A stretch of 64,000 nt of DNA from Spirosoma utsteinense (GCF_014282275.1 NZ_VFIA01000015.1:62001-126000), one strand, 5' to 3'; shown: positions 1-9,418, numbered from the stretch's first letter. Notes: generated from the letters alone by a model not told the origin. Made by a program: numbers and translations.

Positions 1-444
1 TGGGAGTGGGCTACCGCGCCGAACCCCCGCGAGCGGGCTACCTACCTGAAGGAGAACTTCATGCCGCTGCATGAAAACGATCAGCTACGGTTTATTGACC
101 GGGACGGGCTGGATATTCCTGGAATCGACTTGTTGTATATGGATGGTCATACCGAGAAAATGACTCTGCCCATGTTCCAGGTTGGCACCAGTCAGCCGCG
201 TACGGCCGTGTTCTGCGCCGATCTGATTCCATCGGCTGCGCACATACCTATTCCGTATGTGATGGGCTATGATGTACGGCCACTGGTGACGATGGATGAA
301 AAGACGTCTTTTCTCAACCGCGCTGTCGATGAGAACTGGCTGCTTATCTTCGATCATGACCCTACCTGCGAAGCTGCTACGGTCGAGCGTACCGAAAAAG
401 GTATTCGTATTAAAGAGCGCGGAGCACTAGCCGAGTGGCTGTAA
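1..444 (+). CDS. MBL-fold metal-dependent hydrolase, C-terminal part (5' cut by window)
   Basis: The reading frame is open from the first base, so the gene begins outside the window; 147 residues are visible before the TAA at 442-444. The sequence resembles the C-terminal half of metallo-beta-lactamase-fold hydrolases. The segment ADLIPSAAHI carries an Asp in the position of the bridging metal ligand, and FDHDP near the end carries the last His ligand. The HxHxDH motif that would prove the family lies upstream of the window. The substrate cannot be inferred. The ATG at 61 is an internal Met, because the frame continues upstream of it. A short gap separates it from the patatin gene on the same strand. 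Confidence 0.72.
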   Translation, partial: WEWATAPNPRERATYLKENFMPLHENDQLRFIDRDGLDIPGIDLLYMDGHTEKMTLPMFQVGTSQPRTAVFCADLIPSAAHIPIPYVMGYDVRPLVTMDEKTSFLNRAVDENWLLIFDHDPTCEAATVERTEKGIRIKERGALAEWL

Positions 445-591
445 ACCTATTCCGGGGCCCTCGTAGCCATAAGCGAACAGGCGGTCCGGAGCGGTAGTTG
501 TTTATGATCCTAGACCCCAAGAGACGGCTTTACCGGTAAACCAATCCTTTTAACCTACCGTTGTTAAATAAGGCACCCTAACGGGAATACT

Positions 592-1371
592 ATGAAAATT
601 GGATTGGTTTTATCGGGTGGTGGAGCGAGAGGCATTGCCCATTTAGGTGTTGTGAAGGCGTTACAGGAGATGGGTATCCAGTTCGACCAGATCGCGGGTA
701 CCAGTGCAGGTGCCATAACCGGTGCACTCATCGCGCAGGGTTACTCGCCCGATGAAAGCCTGAAGATTATTGAATCATCATCCTTTGTGCGGCATTTGCG
801 TCCTGCCTGGAACCGTATGGGCCTGCTCCGGATCGACACCGCCATCGAGTTATACCGCAAATACCTGCCCCACGATTCGTTTGAGGGACTACAAATTCCG
901 CTGCATGTGCTGGCGGTTGACCTGAACGATGGCGAGCAGGTGGTTTTCGAGCAGGGCGAGTTGATTCGACCCGTACTGGCCTCCTGTTGTTTACCGGGTA
1001 TTTTTGAGCCGATGCTAATCAACAAACGCCAGTTCGTCGATGGAGGAGTGTTGAATAACCTGCCCGTCGAAATTATCGAAAATAAGGTAGACGTTATTAT
1101 TGGTTCACACTGTAACGTACTGGGGCCCCGTAAACCAGTTACGTCTATGCGGGGTGTTATCGAACGGAGCCTGGTGCTGGCTGTTCAGAGTAAGACGAGA
1201 GAGCGTTTTGCCAAATGTACGGTGTTGATCGAGCCTCCTCAGCTGGCTCAGTATGGTACAACCGATATTGGGAAAGCGCGAGAGCTTTTCCGGGTTGGTT
1301 ACCAGTACACCCGCTCAATGACAGAACAAATAGAGAAAACGTTGAATCGACCGCGTGTTGAAATCGAATAA
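592..1371 (+). CDS. Patatin-like phospholipase family protein
   Basis: This 259-residue protein has all hallmarks of the bacterial patatin/RssA family of Ser-Asp dyad lipid acyl hydrolases. The oxyanion loop GGGARG is at residues 9-14, the nucleophile elbow GTSAG has Ser38, and the catalytic Asp is D150 in DGG at 150-152. There is no signal peptide, so it should act in the cytoplasm or at the inner face of the membrane, probably on phospholipids. The ATG at 592 gives a start directly at the first beta strand (MKIGLVLSGGG), as in homologues. It ends exactly at a strong terminator, so it forms a single-gene unit or the end of a short one. The physiological substrate is unknown. Confidence 0.9.
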   Translation: MKIGLVLSGGGARGIAHLGVVKALQEMGIQFDQIAGTSAGAITGALIAQGYSPDESLKIIESSSFVRHLRPAWNRMGLLRIDTAIELYRKYLPHDSFEGLQIPLHVLAVDLNDGEQVVFEQGELIRPVLASCCLPGIFEPMLINKRQFVDGGVLNNLPVEIIENKVDVIIGSHCNVLGPRKPVTSMRGVIERSLVLAVQSKTRERFAKCTVLIEPPQLAQYGTTDIGKARELFRVGYQYTRSMTEQIEKTLNRPRVEIE

Positions 1372-1407
1372 AAAGAAAGCCTGGCTACCTAGTCAGGCTT
1401 TCTTTTT
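1371..1407 (+). terminator. Rho-independent terminator after the patatin gene
   Basis: Arms AGAAAGCCTG (1374-1383) and CAGGCTTTCT (1394-1403) pair perfectly around a 10-nt loop. The stem is preceded by an A run and followed by a T run, so it could work in both directions. It overlaps the stop codon of the patatin gene. Confidence 0.88.
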
Positions 1408-1660
1408 GAATAATATCGTTTGCATCCGCTATTCGATCATACAGAAAGTAACAGGCTGAAAAAACGAAAGAGTAGAACTATTCAAATTTTTGCCGAATCC
1501 CTTCAGTAATTACTCATATAGACTTTGTTTTGAAAACGAGTATTTATAGGACTTGTCCCCTATATAGAGATACCTATTAAATAAGTATATACAAAATAAT
1601 ATTCTGAATAAATGCCAAAGAATACAATAATAGTAGGCTTTTTATAATTATAACAAAAAA
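1408..1660. other. AT-rich intergenic stretch
   Basis: About 250 bases, clearly richer in A and T than the flanking genes, between the patatin terminator and the promoter of the first SusC gene. I see no coding frame, RNA fold or repeat in it. Confidence 0.5.
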
Positions 1661-1691
1661 TTTGTAAGGCGTGCTCGTTTTGTTAGTTTTG
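1661..1691 (+). promoter_or_regulatory. Bacteroidota-type promoter for SusC/SusD pair 1
   Basis: TTTG at 1661-1664 and TAGTTTTG at 1684-1691 are separated by 19 bp. This matches the Bacteroidota housekeeping sigma consensus (TTTG around -33, TAnnTTTG around -7). The ATG follows 40 bp later. The -33 and -7 boxes and their flanks (ACAAAAAATTTG and TAGTTTTGCAGAAAGT) recur upstream of the SusC gene at 9458. Confidence 0.75.
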
Positions 1692-1731
1692 CAGAAAGTA
1701 ATGTATTTCTTAATCTAAACGTAATCTTACT

Positions 1732-4700
1732 ATGAGTAGAATTCTACTGGTGGGTATGCTTTTTGTGTGCTCACTCTGGACTCCCGTTTGGGCCCAGGAG
1801 CGAACAATTACGGGTAAGGTAACGGCTTCCGAAGACGGAACACCTATGCCTGGTGTATCTGTCGTGATCAAAGCCACAACCAAGGGTACCAACACGGATG
1901 CCAAGGGAGCCTACTCGATCAGCGTATCGGATAAGGGAAGCCGGTTGATTTTTAGTTTCGTTGGCTCCGCTTCGCAGGAGATCGAGATTGGTAATCGCTC
2001 AGTTGTTGATGTAAAACTGATGAACGATGCCAAGCAATTGGGCGAAGTGGTTGTAACGGCACTGGGCCAGCAGCGCGACAAAAAAGCGCTCGCCTACGCC
2101 GTCTCCAATGTAAAAGGCGATATGCTCCAGCAACGGTCGGAGCCAGATCCGCTACGGGCCTTGTCAGGCAAAGTGCCGGGGGTGAATATCACGGCCGGTA
2201 ACGGCGCACCCGGTGCCGGTACACGGATCACCATCCGGGGTAACAACTCATTTACGGGAAATAACCAGCCTCTGTTCGTTGTTGATGGTATCCCCTTCGA
2301 TAACTCAGTAAATACGCCCCAGAACGGTAGCCAGGGGTACAACTCAAACACCGTAACGACAAACCGGGCGTACGACATCGACCCCAACAACATTGAGGCT
2401 ATGACCGTACTGAAAGGTGCGGCTGCATCGGCGTTGTACGGCTCACGGGCGGCTAACGGCGTTATTGTTATCACCACCAAATCGGGTAGTAAATCGGCAC
2501 GAAAAGGTCTTGAGATCAACTTCAACTCGTCGTACTCTGTCGAGAATGTATCAACGGTTCCTGATTACCAGAACACTTACACGCAGGGCTCCAACCAGAC
2601 TTATAACGGTGGATTTATCGGAAACTGGGGAACCGTCTTTCCAGCCGAGGTTGACCGGGTCAACGCGGGCCTGGGTTTTGATCGCTACTCGAAAGTAATT
2701 GATCCGGATTATCCGGCCGGTACCATTCCGCACCCACTCGTTGATGCAACGGTACCGTACGGTGCTGCCCGTTTCCAGAACGCATTTCCCGAATTACTCC
2801 AGGCCAATGGCCGGGGTATTGCGGTGCCACTCGTACCGCATGATATTATTGGCGGTTTCTTCCGGCAGGGCCGGGTATTGGAGAACGGTATTCAGATCAA
2901 CTCGACCGGCGACAAGACATCGCTGAACGCATCGGTTTCGCGGACCAAAAACGAGGGTATCATTCCAAACTCGTCTACGGATCGTACCACGCTGAGCTTT
3001 GGTGGTAATGCTACGCTTAACAATAGTATCAACCTGGCCGGTAGCGTGGCGTATACGAATACCAACCAGCAGAGCCCGCAGTCGGGCGCTGGTTATTACG
3101 CCGACTACGGCCCGGCTGGACAGTCTGCCGGTTCGATCTACAGCCGTTTGTTCTATCTGCCCCGTAACTATGACCTGAACGCCTATCCGTTTGAAAACCC
3201 GGTGGATGGCTCAAACGTATTCTACCGGGCGTTGGACAACCCGCTCTGGACGGCTAAGTACAACCTTTATAACTCCGCCGTGAACCGGGTGTATGGGAAT
3301 ATGACAATGAGCTACGATGTAACGCCCTGGCTGAACGTCACTGCCCGTGGCGGACTCAACACCTACTCAGAGACGCGTAAGAACGTTCTCCGCCCAGGTG
3401 GTTCGTTTGTTCCGTTAGGCTCGGTAACCCGGCAGGATTTGACCAAGACGGAAATTGATTTTACCTTCCTGGCGACGGCAACGCACGATTTTTCGGAAAA
3501 GATCAATGCCAAGCTGCTGGTTGGATTCAACCCGAACCAGCGTAGCTACACCGAATCAGCGATTAGTGGCGCACCCGTTATCGATCCGAACATCCTGACA
3601 ATTGGCGGTACGCTGAACCAGAACGCGGCTGATTATCGGAGCCAGCGCCGGTTGTACGGACTTTTCAGTGAATTGACGGTAGGGTACGGCAACTTCCTTT
3701 TCCTGACGGGTTCCGTTCGTAATGACCACTCGTCGACGCTGCCAGCCGGTAATAACAGCTATTACTACCCGGCCGTATCCGCTTCGTTTGTATTCACCGA
3801 TGTACTGAACCTGCCCAAGAACATTATCAATCTTGGTAAACTACGGGCTAACTACGCCAAGGTGGGTAAAGATGCCGATCCCTATCAGGTATTTACGGCC
3901 TACAACCTCGGTCGTACCTTCTACAATGCTGGCGCAATCTCGACGGCCAACCTGCCCAAACAGCTGAACAACATCAATCTGAAGCCTGAGTTTACGTCTG
4001 AGGTAGAGTTAGGGACTGAACTTCAGTTCTTCAACAACCGGATTGGTATTGATGCCGCCTATTTCAACCGTGTATCGACAGACCTGATCGTTACCCGGGA
4101 ACTACCCCGGACATCAGGCTTTGAGACTGAGATCACAAACGCCGGTAAGATTTCCAATAAAGGTTGGGAAGTGGGCCTCACGCTGGTTCCCCTGCGGATG
4201 GCCAATGGCCTGACCTGGACTTCGTTCCTGGCGTACACGCGCATTCAGTCGAAAGTTGAAGATGCGGGTCCGGGTGGCGAAATCTTTATCGGTGGTACTG
4301 GCCTTACCTCGCTTGGAACCATTTTCCGGAACGGCTTGCCTTACGGGCAGATCATTGGTTCGAAGAATGCCCGTGATGAAAGCGGTAATCTGCTCATCAA
4401 CCCGTCAACGGGCCTGCCTATTCGCGCTCCTCAGTCAGACGTAATTGGCGACCCGAATACGAAATACCAGCTAGGCTGGACCAACACGGTAAACTTCAAA
4501 AATTTCTCACTGAGCGTACTGCTCGACTACAAAGTCGGTGGTAGCCTGTTCTCAAGCACGGCCGCTTCGCTGCTGTTGCGTGGTCAACTCAAGAACTCCG
4601 AAGATCGTGAAGGTATGCGGGTAATTCCAGGTGTACTGGGTGATCCGTCTACCTACAAGCCGCTGCTGGGCGAAGATGGAAAGTCAATCAAAAACACCAT

Positions 4701-5040
4701 CGCCATGACCGCTTTCCAGTACCACTTTACGGATGGATATGGTGCATACGGTGCTGACGAGGTAAATATCTACGACGCTACGGTGGTGCGCTTACGGGAA
4801 ATTTCCCTGGGCTACAGCGTACCTAAAGCCTTCCTGCAGCGGTATGCTAAAGTGATTGGCAGCCTGCGTTTGTCGGCATCGGGTCGTAACCTGTGGTTCT
4901 ATGCACCTAACATGCTGAAAGGGCTGAACTTCGACCCCGAAGTGCTGTCAAACTTCGCCGATTCGAACATTCAGGGCTTTGACCTGGGTGCTTCGCCATC
5001 AACGCGTCGTTTCGGGATTAACCTCAATGCTTCATTCTAA
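1732..5040 (+). CDS. SusC/RagA family TonB-linked outer membrane protein (pair 1)
   Basis: A 1102-residue TonB-dependent outer-membrane importer of the SusC class. The signal peptide ends at VWAQ (about residue 22). A carboxypeptidase-regulatory-like domain follows (about 25-105), then the TonB plug (about 115-250) closing with the SusC signature YGSRAANGVIVITTKSG, and a 22-strand-type barrel to the C-terminal Phe. There is no STN domain, so an anti-sigma relay is not expected. It is followed after 72 bp by its SusD partner, with which it should form the lidded 'pedal-bin' importer powered by TonB-ExbBD. Its N-terminal 100 residues closely resemble those of the SusC at 9458, suggesting duplication. 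The substrate is unknown; no CAZyme is nearby. Confidence 0.95.
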   Translation: MSRILLVGMLFVCSLWTPVWAQERTITGKVTASEDGTPMPGVSVVIKATTKGTNTDAKGAYSISVSDKGSRLIFSFVGSASQEIEIGNRSVVDVKLMNDAKQLGEVVVTALGQQRDKKALAYAVSNVKGDMLQQRSEPDPLRALSGKVPGVNITAGNGAPGAGTRITIRGNNSFTGNNQPLFVVDGIPFDNSVNTPQNGSQGYNSNTVTTNRAYDIDPNNIEAMTVLKGAAASALYGSRAANGVIVITTKSGSKSARKGLEINFNSSYSVENVSTVPDYQNTYTQGSNQTYNGGFIGNWGTVFPAEVDRVNAGLGFDRYSKVIDPDYPAGTIPHPLVDATVPYGAARFQNAFPELLQANGRGIAVPLVPHDIIGGFFRQGRVLENGIQINSTGDKTSLNASVSRTKNEGIIPNSSTDRTTLSFGGNATLNNSINLAGSVAYTNTNQQSPQSGAGYYADYGPAGQSAGSIYSRLFYLPRNYDLNAYPFENPVDGSNVFYRALDNPLWTAKYNLYNSAVNRVYGNMTMSYDVTPWLNVTARGGLNTYSETRKNVLRPGGSFVPLGSVTRQDLTKTEIDFTFLATATHDFSEKINAKLLVGFNPNQRSYTESAISGAPVIDPNILTIGGTLNQNAADYRSQRRLYGLFSELTVGYGNFLFLTGSVRNDHSSTLPAGNNSYYYPAVSASFVFTDVLNLPKNIINLGKLRANYAKVGKDADPYQVFTAYNLGRTFYNAGAISTANLPKQLNNINLKPEFTSEVELGTELQFFNNRIGIDAAYFNRVSTDLIVTRELPRTSGFETEITNAGKISNKGWEVGLTLVPLRMANGLTWTSFLAYTRIQSKVEDAGPGGEIFIGGTGLTSLGTIFRNGLPYGQIIGSKNARDESGNLLINPSTGLPIRAPQSDVIGDPNTKYQLGWTNTVNFKNFSLSVLLDYKVGGSLFSSTAASLLLRGQLKNSEDREGMRVIPGVLGDPSTYKPLLGEDGKSIKNTIAMTAFQYHFTDGYGAYGADEVNIYDATVVRLREISLGYSVPKAFLQRYAKVIGSLRLSASGRNLWFYAPNMLKGLNFDPEVLSNFADSNIQGFDLGASPSTRRFGINLNASF

Positions 5041-5112
5041 CTACGATCAGGGAGGTCTATCGATCTATTAAACAGATCTGCCTCATTAATAAAATCTAAC
5101 TAAGCAGTTACG

Positions 5113-6840
5113 ATGATCAATAATAAAAACATTGTCAGGACACTGGCACTGGCTGGAATCATCAGCATAGTCAGTTCGTGTAATTACACCGATCTGGACA
5201 TCAACAAAGATCCCAACAAACCCGCAACCGGTTCGCTGGGTCTGCTGTTGCCTGTAGCCGAAAATGCAGCTCGTGACGCGTTCACAACTGTGAATAGCAG
5301 CGCTATGGGTTTTGCGGGTCTCTGGAATTCCAACGATGCCTATAACTTAAGCAACACCAGCTTCCAGGGAACCTGGAATGATGGTTTTCGGACTCTGCAG
5401 AGCATGGAAGAGATGCTGCGGGCTACGGAAGACGGTAAGAATCCCCGCTACCGGGGTATCGCTTTGGTACTCAAAGCATACGCGATGGGTAACTACGTAG
5501 ATATGTTTGGCGATATGCCGTACTCGGAAGCCTGGAAAGGCAACGCGGCAACCCCCAACACATCCCCTGTATTCGATAAGGACGCAGCTATTTACGAGGA
5601 CTTGCTCAAACTATGCGATCAGGCCGTTGTAGAACTGGCTAAACCGCAGCCTGTTGCCGTAATCAATGACTACATGGGTGGCGGTAACGCAACAACCTGG
5701 ACGCGGATTGCCAAAACGGTGAAGCTGCGCCTGTTGCTTACCTCGCGCAAGGGCCGCACGAATGGAAATGCTGAACTAAAGGCGGCTTTCGATGCAGGTG
5801 GGTTTATTACAACTCCTGCGCAGAACTGGTCTTACCTGTATTCCAAGCAGATTTCACCGGAGCGCAACACACACCCCTGGTTTCTTACGTACACCGGTAC
5901 GTCAGATCCTACCTATATCAACCACCAGTTGATGGGCGAAATGATGCTGAACAAAGATCCACGTTTGCCTTTCTACTTCTACCGGCAAACGTCACGGATT
6001 CTGGACCAGAATAACCCAACAGACCGCGGTACTACGCCTTTTGGTGGATCGTACCTGCCGCTTCGGGCTTCGTTCCTGGATGATTATAAAAAGGCATTTG
6101 GTATCACCGGCGCTATTCCGGCTACGGATCTGGCTTATATAGCCGGTTACTTCGGACGGGACCGGGCCGATGTATCGGGTGCGGCTGCCGATGGTCCCCT
6201 GCGGACGGCCCCCGGTACCTATCCGGCAGGTGGTGTTTACTCGGACCGGACCACGCCTGCTGTAGCCCTCACCGGCCAGGCAGCGCTCAACTTCGGTGGT
6301 GACGGGCTGTGGCCGCTGATCCATAGCTGGAACACGAAATATTATCAGGTCGAAGCGATTCTGGACGGAACGGGCGTAACAGGTGATCCTAAAGCTCTTT
6401 TTGACGCTGCCATGCGTGAGCAGATCGCCGTAGTGGTGGCCCAGGGTCTTAAATCAGATCCCACCAGAGCAAAAGCTCCCGCGCAGGCCGAGGTTGATGC
6501 CTACGTGAAAGCGTGGCTGGACCTGTACGATGCAGCTACGACCCCCCAGTCCAAACTGAACGTAGTGGCCAAGCAAATCTGGTTCTCTTCGTGGGGGCAG
6601 GGCATGGACATGTGGAACCTGCAACGCCGGACCGGCTACCCTATTCAAAGCCAGTTCAAGCAGTTCTCCGTGGGTATTCAGGCACCCATCTCGAAGCCAC
6701 CCCGTCAGTATGCGCTGCGGTTACCGTATCCGCAGTCTGAAGGTGCTTTGAACCCCAACGCGTCGAAGTATATCACCGATGTGATTTTCGACCGGGATCC
6801 AATCTTCTGGGATAAAGTAAAGACTAAGTGGGAGTTCTAA
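5113..6840 (+). CDS. SusD/RagB family lipoprotein, SusD-like_2 type (pair 1)
   Basis: A 575-residue surface lipoprotein. The lipobox ISIVSSC puts the lipidated Cys at residue 23. The following DINKDPNKP is typical of the SusD-like_2 subgroup, whose mature N-terminus often reads NxDPNxP. The rest is the expected TPR-like alpha-helical fold, for example the AMGNYVDMFGDMPYSEAW helix-turn seen in family members. It binds substrate and acts as the lid on the SusC barrel encoded 72 bp upstream, in the same operon. It is followed by a 13-bp hairpin and a small lipoprotein gene. Ligand class cannot be read from the sequence. Confidence 0.93.
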   Translation: MINNKNIVRTLALAGIISIVSSCNYTDLDINKDPNKPATGSLGLLLPVAENAARDAFTTVNSSAMGFAGLWNSNDAYNLSNTSFQGTWNDGFRTLQSMEEMLRATEDGKNPRYRGIALVLKAYAMGNYVDMFGDMPYSEAWKGNAATPNTSPVFDKDAAIYEDLLKLCDQAVVELAKPQPVAVINDYMGGGNATTWTRIAKTVKLRLLLTSRKGRTNGNAELKAAFDAGGFITTPAQNWSYLYSKQISPERNTHPWFLTYTGTSDPTYINHQLMGEMMLNKDPRLPFYFYRQTSRILDQNNPTDRGTTPFGGSYLPLRASFLDDYKKAFGITGAIPATDLAYIAGYFGRDRADVSGAAADGPLRTAPGTYPAGGVYSDRTTPAVALTGQAALNFGGDGLWPLIHSWNTKYYQVEAILDGTGVTGDPKALFDAAMREQIAVVVAQGLKSDPTRAKAPAQAEVDAYVKAWLDLYDAATTPQSKLNVVAKQIWFSSWGQGMDMWNLQRRTGYPIQSQFKQFSVGIQAPISKPPRQYALRLPYPQSEGALNPNASKYITDVIFDRDPIFWDKVKTKWEF

Positions 6841-6853
6841 GAAAATCATAGCT

Positions 6854-6887
6854 GCTGATTACGCACTGTCAAACGTGCGTAATCAGC
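6854..6887 (+). promoter_or_regulatory. Perfect 13-bp hairpin between SusD and the next lipoprotein gene
   Basis: GCTGATTACGCAC (6854-6866) and GTGCGTAATCAGC (6875-6887) are exact reverse complements around an 8-nt loop. No T run follows, so it is not a typical terminator. It sits 14 bp after the SusD stop and just before the next gene in the same operon. A role in transcript processing, 3'-end protection or lowering expression of the downstream gene is an inference. Confidence 0.7.
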
Positions 6888-6910
6888 GGGTTAACCAGAT
6901 AATGACAGCA

Positions 6911-7603
6911 ATGAAACAACTCTTTTTATATTCGTTAACAGTGGCGGTTATGCTGCTGGTGGGTTGCCAGGATGAGTCACTCAACCCAAACAAACCGTGG
7001 GAGTCAGGTGTGCACGCCCTCGGTGTTTTTGAGGGGATAGCCGAAACCGGTAAAGCCAATTTTGCTTCCAACGCAAAAAACTTTCCGCTTACGGGGCAGG
7101 ATGCTTCGAAAATTGACTTCAAAATCCGGTGGGTATCGCTCGATAACAAGCTGACAGTTAGTAAAGTAGTTATCAAAGTAGATATGATCGAGTCGTATAC
7201 TGATCCTGACGGAAACCCCAAAACGGTATCGCTGGGTAACGGAGGAAAAGTAGTGAAAACGATTGATGCACCAGCGGCCAACCGCCAGTGGAATTCGTTC
7301 AGCCTAGCTCCCGCCGACGTTTACGCGCTTTATAAGGATGCTACGGTTAAGTACGATAAGGTAAACGCAGTAAAGGTGTTTGAAAACCCGGCGCGGCCTC
7401 GTCCGGCGGGTACCCGTCTGCAGGGTGCGCAGGTGGTAGGTGGCAAAACCGTTGCCAGCGCCGATGCGTTTGTGGTTACCTGGGAGCTTACTACCTCCGA
7501 TGGGTTGGTATTCAAAGTGTGGAATGAAGAGAGCATCTGCCTCGATCCAACGCCGGTATCACAGGCTAACTCCAATTGCCGCCTGAGCTTCACCGTGAAG
7601 TAA
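6911..7603 (+). CDS. SusCD-associated lipoprotein of unknown function
   Basis: A lipoprotein of about 230 residues. From the ATG at 6911 the signal peptide is MKQLFLYSLTVAVMLLVGC with a clear lipobox (LVGC). An ATG at 6902 (MTAMKQ) is a close alternative. A GTG further upstream at 6875 lies inside the hairpin and would spoil the signal peptide, so I reject it. The mature part is beta-rich with no recognisable domain and ends with an extracellular-looking segment containing two Cys (about 30 residues from the end). It is co-oriented with SusC and SusD and followed by a terminator, so it is the last gene of the operon. Such third genes often encode surface glycan- or peptide-binding proteins, but nothing here shows this directly. 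Confidence 0.75.
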   Translation: MKQLFLYSLTVAVMLLVGCQDESLNPNKPWESGVHALGVFEGIAETGKANFASNAKNFPLTGQDASKIDFKIRWVSLDNKLTVSKVVIKVDMIESYTDPDGNPKTVSLGNGGKVVKTIDAPAANRQWNSFSLAPADVYALYKDATVKYDKVNAVKVFENPARPRPAGTRLQGAQVVGGKTVASADAFVVTWELTTSDGLVFKVWNEESICLDPTPVSQANSNCRLSFTVK

Positions 7604-7626
7604 TAGCATTAACAGTTTTTTGACTG

Positions 7627-7658
7627 GCAGCAGCGGGTTATCCCGTTGCTGCTTTTTT
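7627..7658 (+). terminator. Rho-independent terminator ending SusCD operon 1
   Basis: GCAGCAGCGGG (7627-7637) and CCCGTTGCTGC (7642-7652) form an 11-bp stem with one G-T wobble and a TTAT loop, followed by six T. It closes the operon begun at 1732. Confidence 0.88.
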
Positions 7659-7673
7659 GTATATTGAGCTATT

Positions 7674-8909
7674 ATGAAAAGGGGGCAACTTGGGTTCTTG
7701 GTGTGTTTGCTATTTGTTGCGCCCATGATACGGGCTCAGATACCAACCTACACCGCCGATATCCAGCCTATCTTTGCTTTGCATTGTTCAACCTGTCACC
7801 AGCCGGGTGGGGTAGGGCCGTTCAGTCTGCTTACCTATCAGGATGTTGTCAAACGAAGCAAGTTCATTGCCAAAGTTACGCAGATCCGGTATATGCCTCC
7901 CTTCCCGGCCGATCGGCAATTTCAGCATTACGCCAACGAGCGCGGGTTGTCAGAATCAGAGATCAATACCATTCAGAGCTGGGTGAAAGGTGGAATGGCA
8001 GAAGGCGAAAAGCCGAAAGCAGGAATGGGAAAAGCACAGGTCGAGTCAAGTGAGCCCAGGAAACCTGACCTCATCCTGAAAATGAAACCGTATACGGTTC
8101 ATGGCGATGGGCGTGAAGATTTTCGGTACTTCCATGTGCCTATGAATCTCAGTGAAGACGTATGGGTCGATGCTATTGAGTTTGTTCCCGGTAATCGTAA
8201 ACTGGTTCACCATAGCCGGTTGATGGTCGACTCGACAGGGACGATGGCCGGTATTGATGGAATTGCCGAGGATGATCCACACCTGCGTGATTTTCAGAAA
8301 ACTCCCCTTGCCGATGAGTTTATGTATGGCTGGGTGCCGGGTAACGACCGCGTGACGTTTCCCGTTGGCGCGGCCAAACGTATCCGGGCGGGCAGCGACC
8401 TCATCCTGAACGTGCATTATGCACCCTCAGCCAAAGCTGACCAGGACCAGTCGGAGGTGCGGCTATACTTTGCCAAAGTACCCGTAGCGCGCGTAGTGAA
8501 GACGTTATCGCTCACCGAGAATAACGTAACGAATCAGCCGTTTCAGCTCCCGGCCAACACCCGGCCCGCCTTTTACATGAATTATGGCCCAATACCGGAT
8601 ACGATCCGGCTCCTGTCTGTGATGCCCCACATGCATCGGTTGGGTCGATCGATGAAGGCGTTTGCCATTACGCCCGATGGTGATGCCATTAATCTGATCA
8701 GTATTGCCGATTGGGATTACAACTGGCAACTAACCTATTTCTTCCGGCAAATGCTTGTACTTCCTAAGGGGTCGACCATTATCGCCGAAGCGCACTACGA
8801 CAATACCGATCAAAATCCGCTCAATCCAAACCATCCCGCCCGAACAGTGGGATATGGCTGGAACTCAACCGACGAGATGATGAATCTGGTTTTTTACTAC
8901 GTGAAATAG
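7674..8909 (+). CDS. Secreted haem-c plus copper type II (PHM/DBM-like) monooxygenase-domain protein
   Basis: A 411-residue exported protein (signal peptide ending IRAQ, about residue 22). It begins with a cytochrome-c-like segment: haem motif CSTCH at 38-42 and a candidate axial Met at 74 (RYMPPFP). The rest resembles the two-domain copper fold of peptidylglycine and dopamine monooxygenases. All six expected copper ligands appear present: H179-H180 and H248 for CuH, and H319, H321 (PHMHRLG) and a Met in DEMMN (401-405) for CuM. Related cytochrome/copper fusions occur in Bacteroidota and Acidobacteria, without an assigned reaction that I know of. It follows a terminator, so it is a separate unit. 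An ascorbate-independent hydroxylation fed by the haem is inference. Confidence 0.82.
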   Translation: MKRGQLGFLVCLLFVAPMIRAQIPTYTADIQPIFALHCSTCHQPGGVGPFSLLTYQDVVKRSKFIAKVTQIRYMPPFPADRQFQHYANERGLSESEINTIQSWVKGGMAEGEKPKAGMGKAQVESSEPRKPDLILKMKPYTVHGDGREDFRYFHVPMNLSEDVWVDAIEFVPGNRKLVHHSRLMVDSTGTMAGIDGIAEDDPHLRDFQKTPLADEFMYGWVPGNDRVTFPVGAAKRIRAGSDLILNVHYAPSAKADQDQSEVRLYFAKVPVARVVKTLSLTENNVTNQPFQLPANTRPAFYMNYGPIPDTIRLLSVMPHMHRLGRSMKAFAITPDGDAINLISIADWDYNWQLTYFFRQMLVLPKGSTIIAEAHYDNTDQNPLNPNHPARTVGYGWNSTDEMMNLVFYYVK

Positions 8910-9379
8910 CGCGTAGCCTGTGGTTCCTTACTGAGGAAAATATACTACTCCTTTCTAGCCCTGTCTGTCGTAGAGTCTTCCATTTTTGGGGTGGCTCCTT
9001 ATATCCCTTTGATAGGCCCAAAACGCAGTAATTGACACTACAGAGCATAGGCAGGTTGGAAAATTACAAGTCTATCATTGATTCGTGATTGTATGTGAAT
9101 GGTCGTATACAAATGACCAGCTACGGCCAATATTCGGCATACGTGAATACTCATAAAAATGATAGGTAATTTTACTTAATAGTAATTTTTGTATTATTCT
9201 AATAATTAGCAATTTACATGCAGAATATACTTAGCCAAACATTGTCTATAAGCCTCGTCTGAAAGAATAAATAAACCCTGTAAATCTTGTAGTAAAAGAA
9301 GGTACATGTGGTATAAAGCAAAATTATATTTTGAAATAAGCTGATCTATGGAAATTAATGAGTGTGATATAAAATTTGC
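8910..9379. other. Intergenic stretch before SusCD pair 2
   Basis: Almost 550 bases separate the copper/haem gene from the next SusC start. The second half (from about 9150) is very AT-rich. Apart from the promoter at 9388-9418 I see no convincing gene, RNA or repeat; short open frames on both strands lack homology-like features. Confidence 0.5.
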
Positions 9380-9387
9380 ACAAAAAA

Positions 9388-9418
9388 TTTGCAATGTCTG
9401 ATTGATGACATAGTTTTG
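9388..9418 (+). promoter_or_regulatory. Bacteroidota-type promoter for SusC/SusD pair 2
   Basis: TTTG at 9388-9391 and TAGTTTTG at 9411-9418, 19 bp apart; the start codon is 39 bp downstream. The boxes with flanks (ACAAAAAATTTG at 9380-9391 and TAGTTTTGCAGAAAGT at 9411-9426) are identical to those of the promoter at 1661, while the spacer differs. Confidence 0.75.

Noticed and set aside
6875..6904. GTG at 6875 as start of the small lipoprotein
   Set aside because: It lies in the second arm of a 13-bp hairpin and would place charged residues before the signal peptide; ATG 6911 or 6902 fits better.
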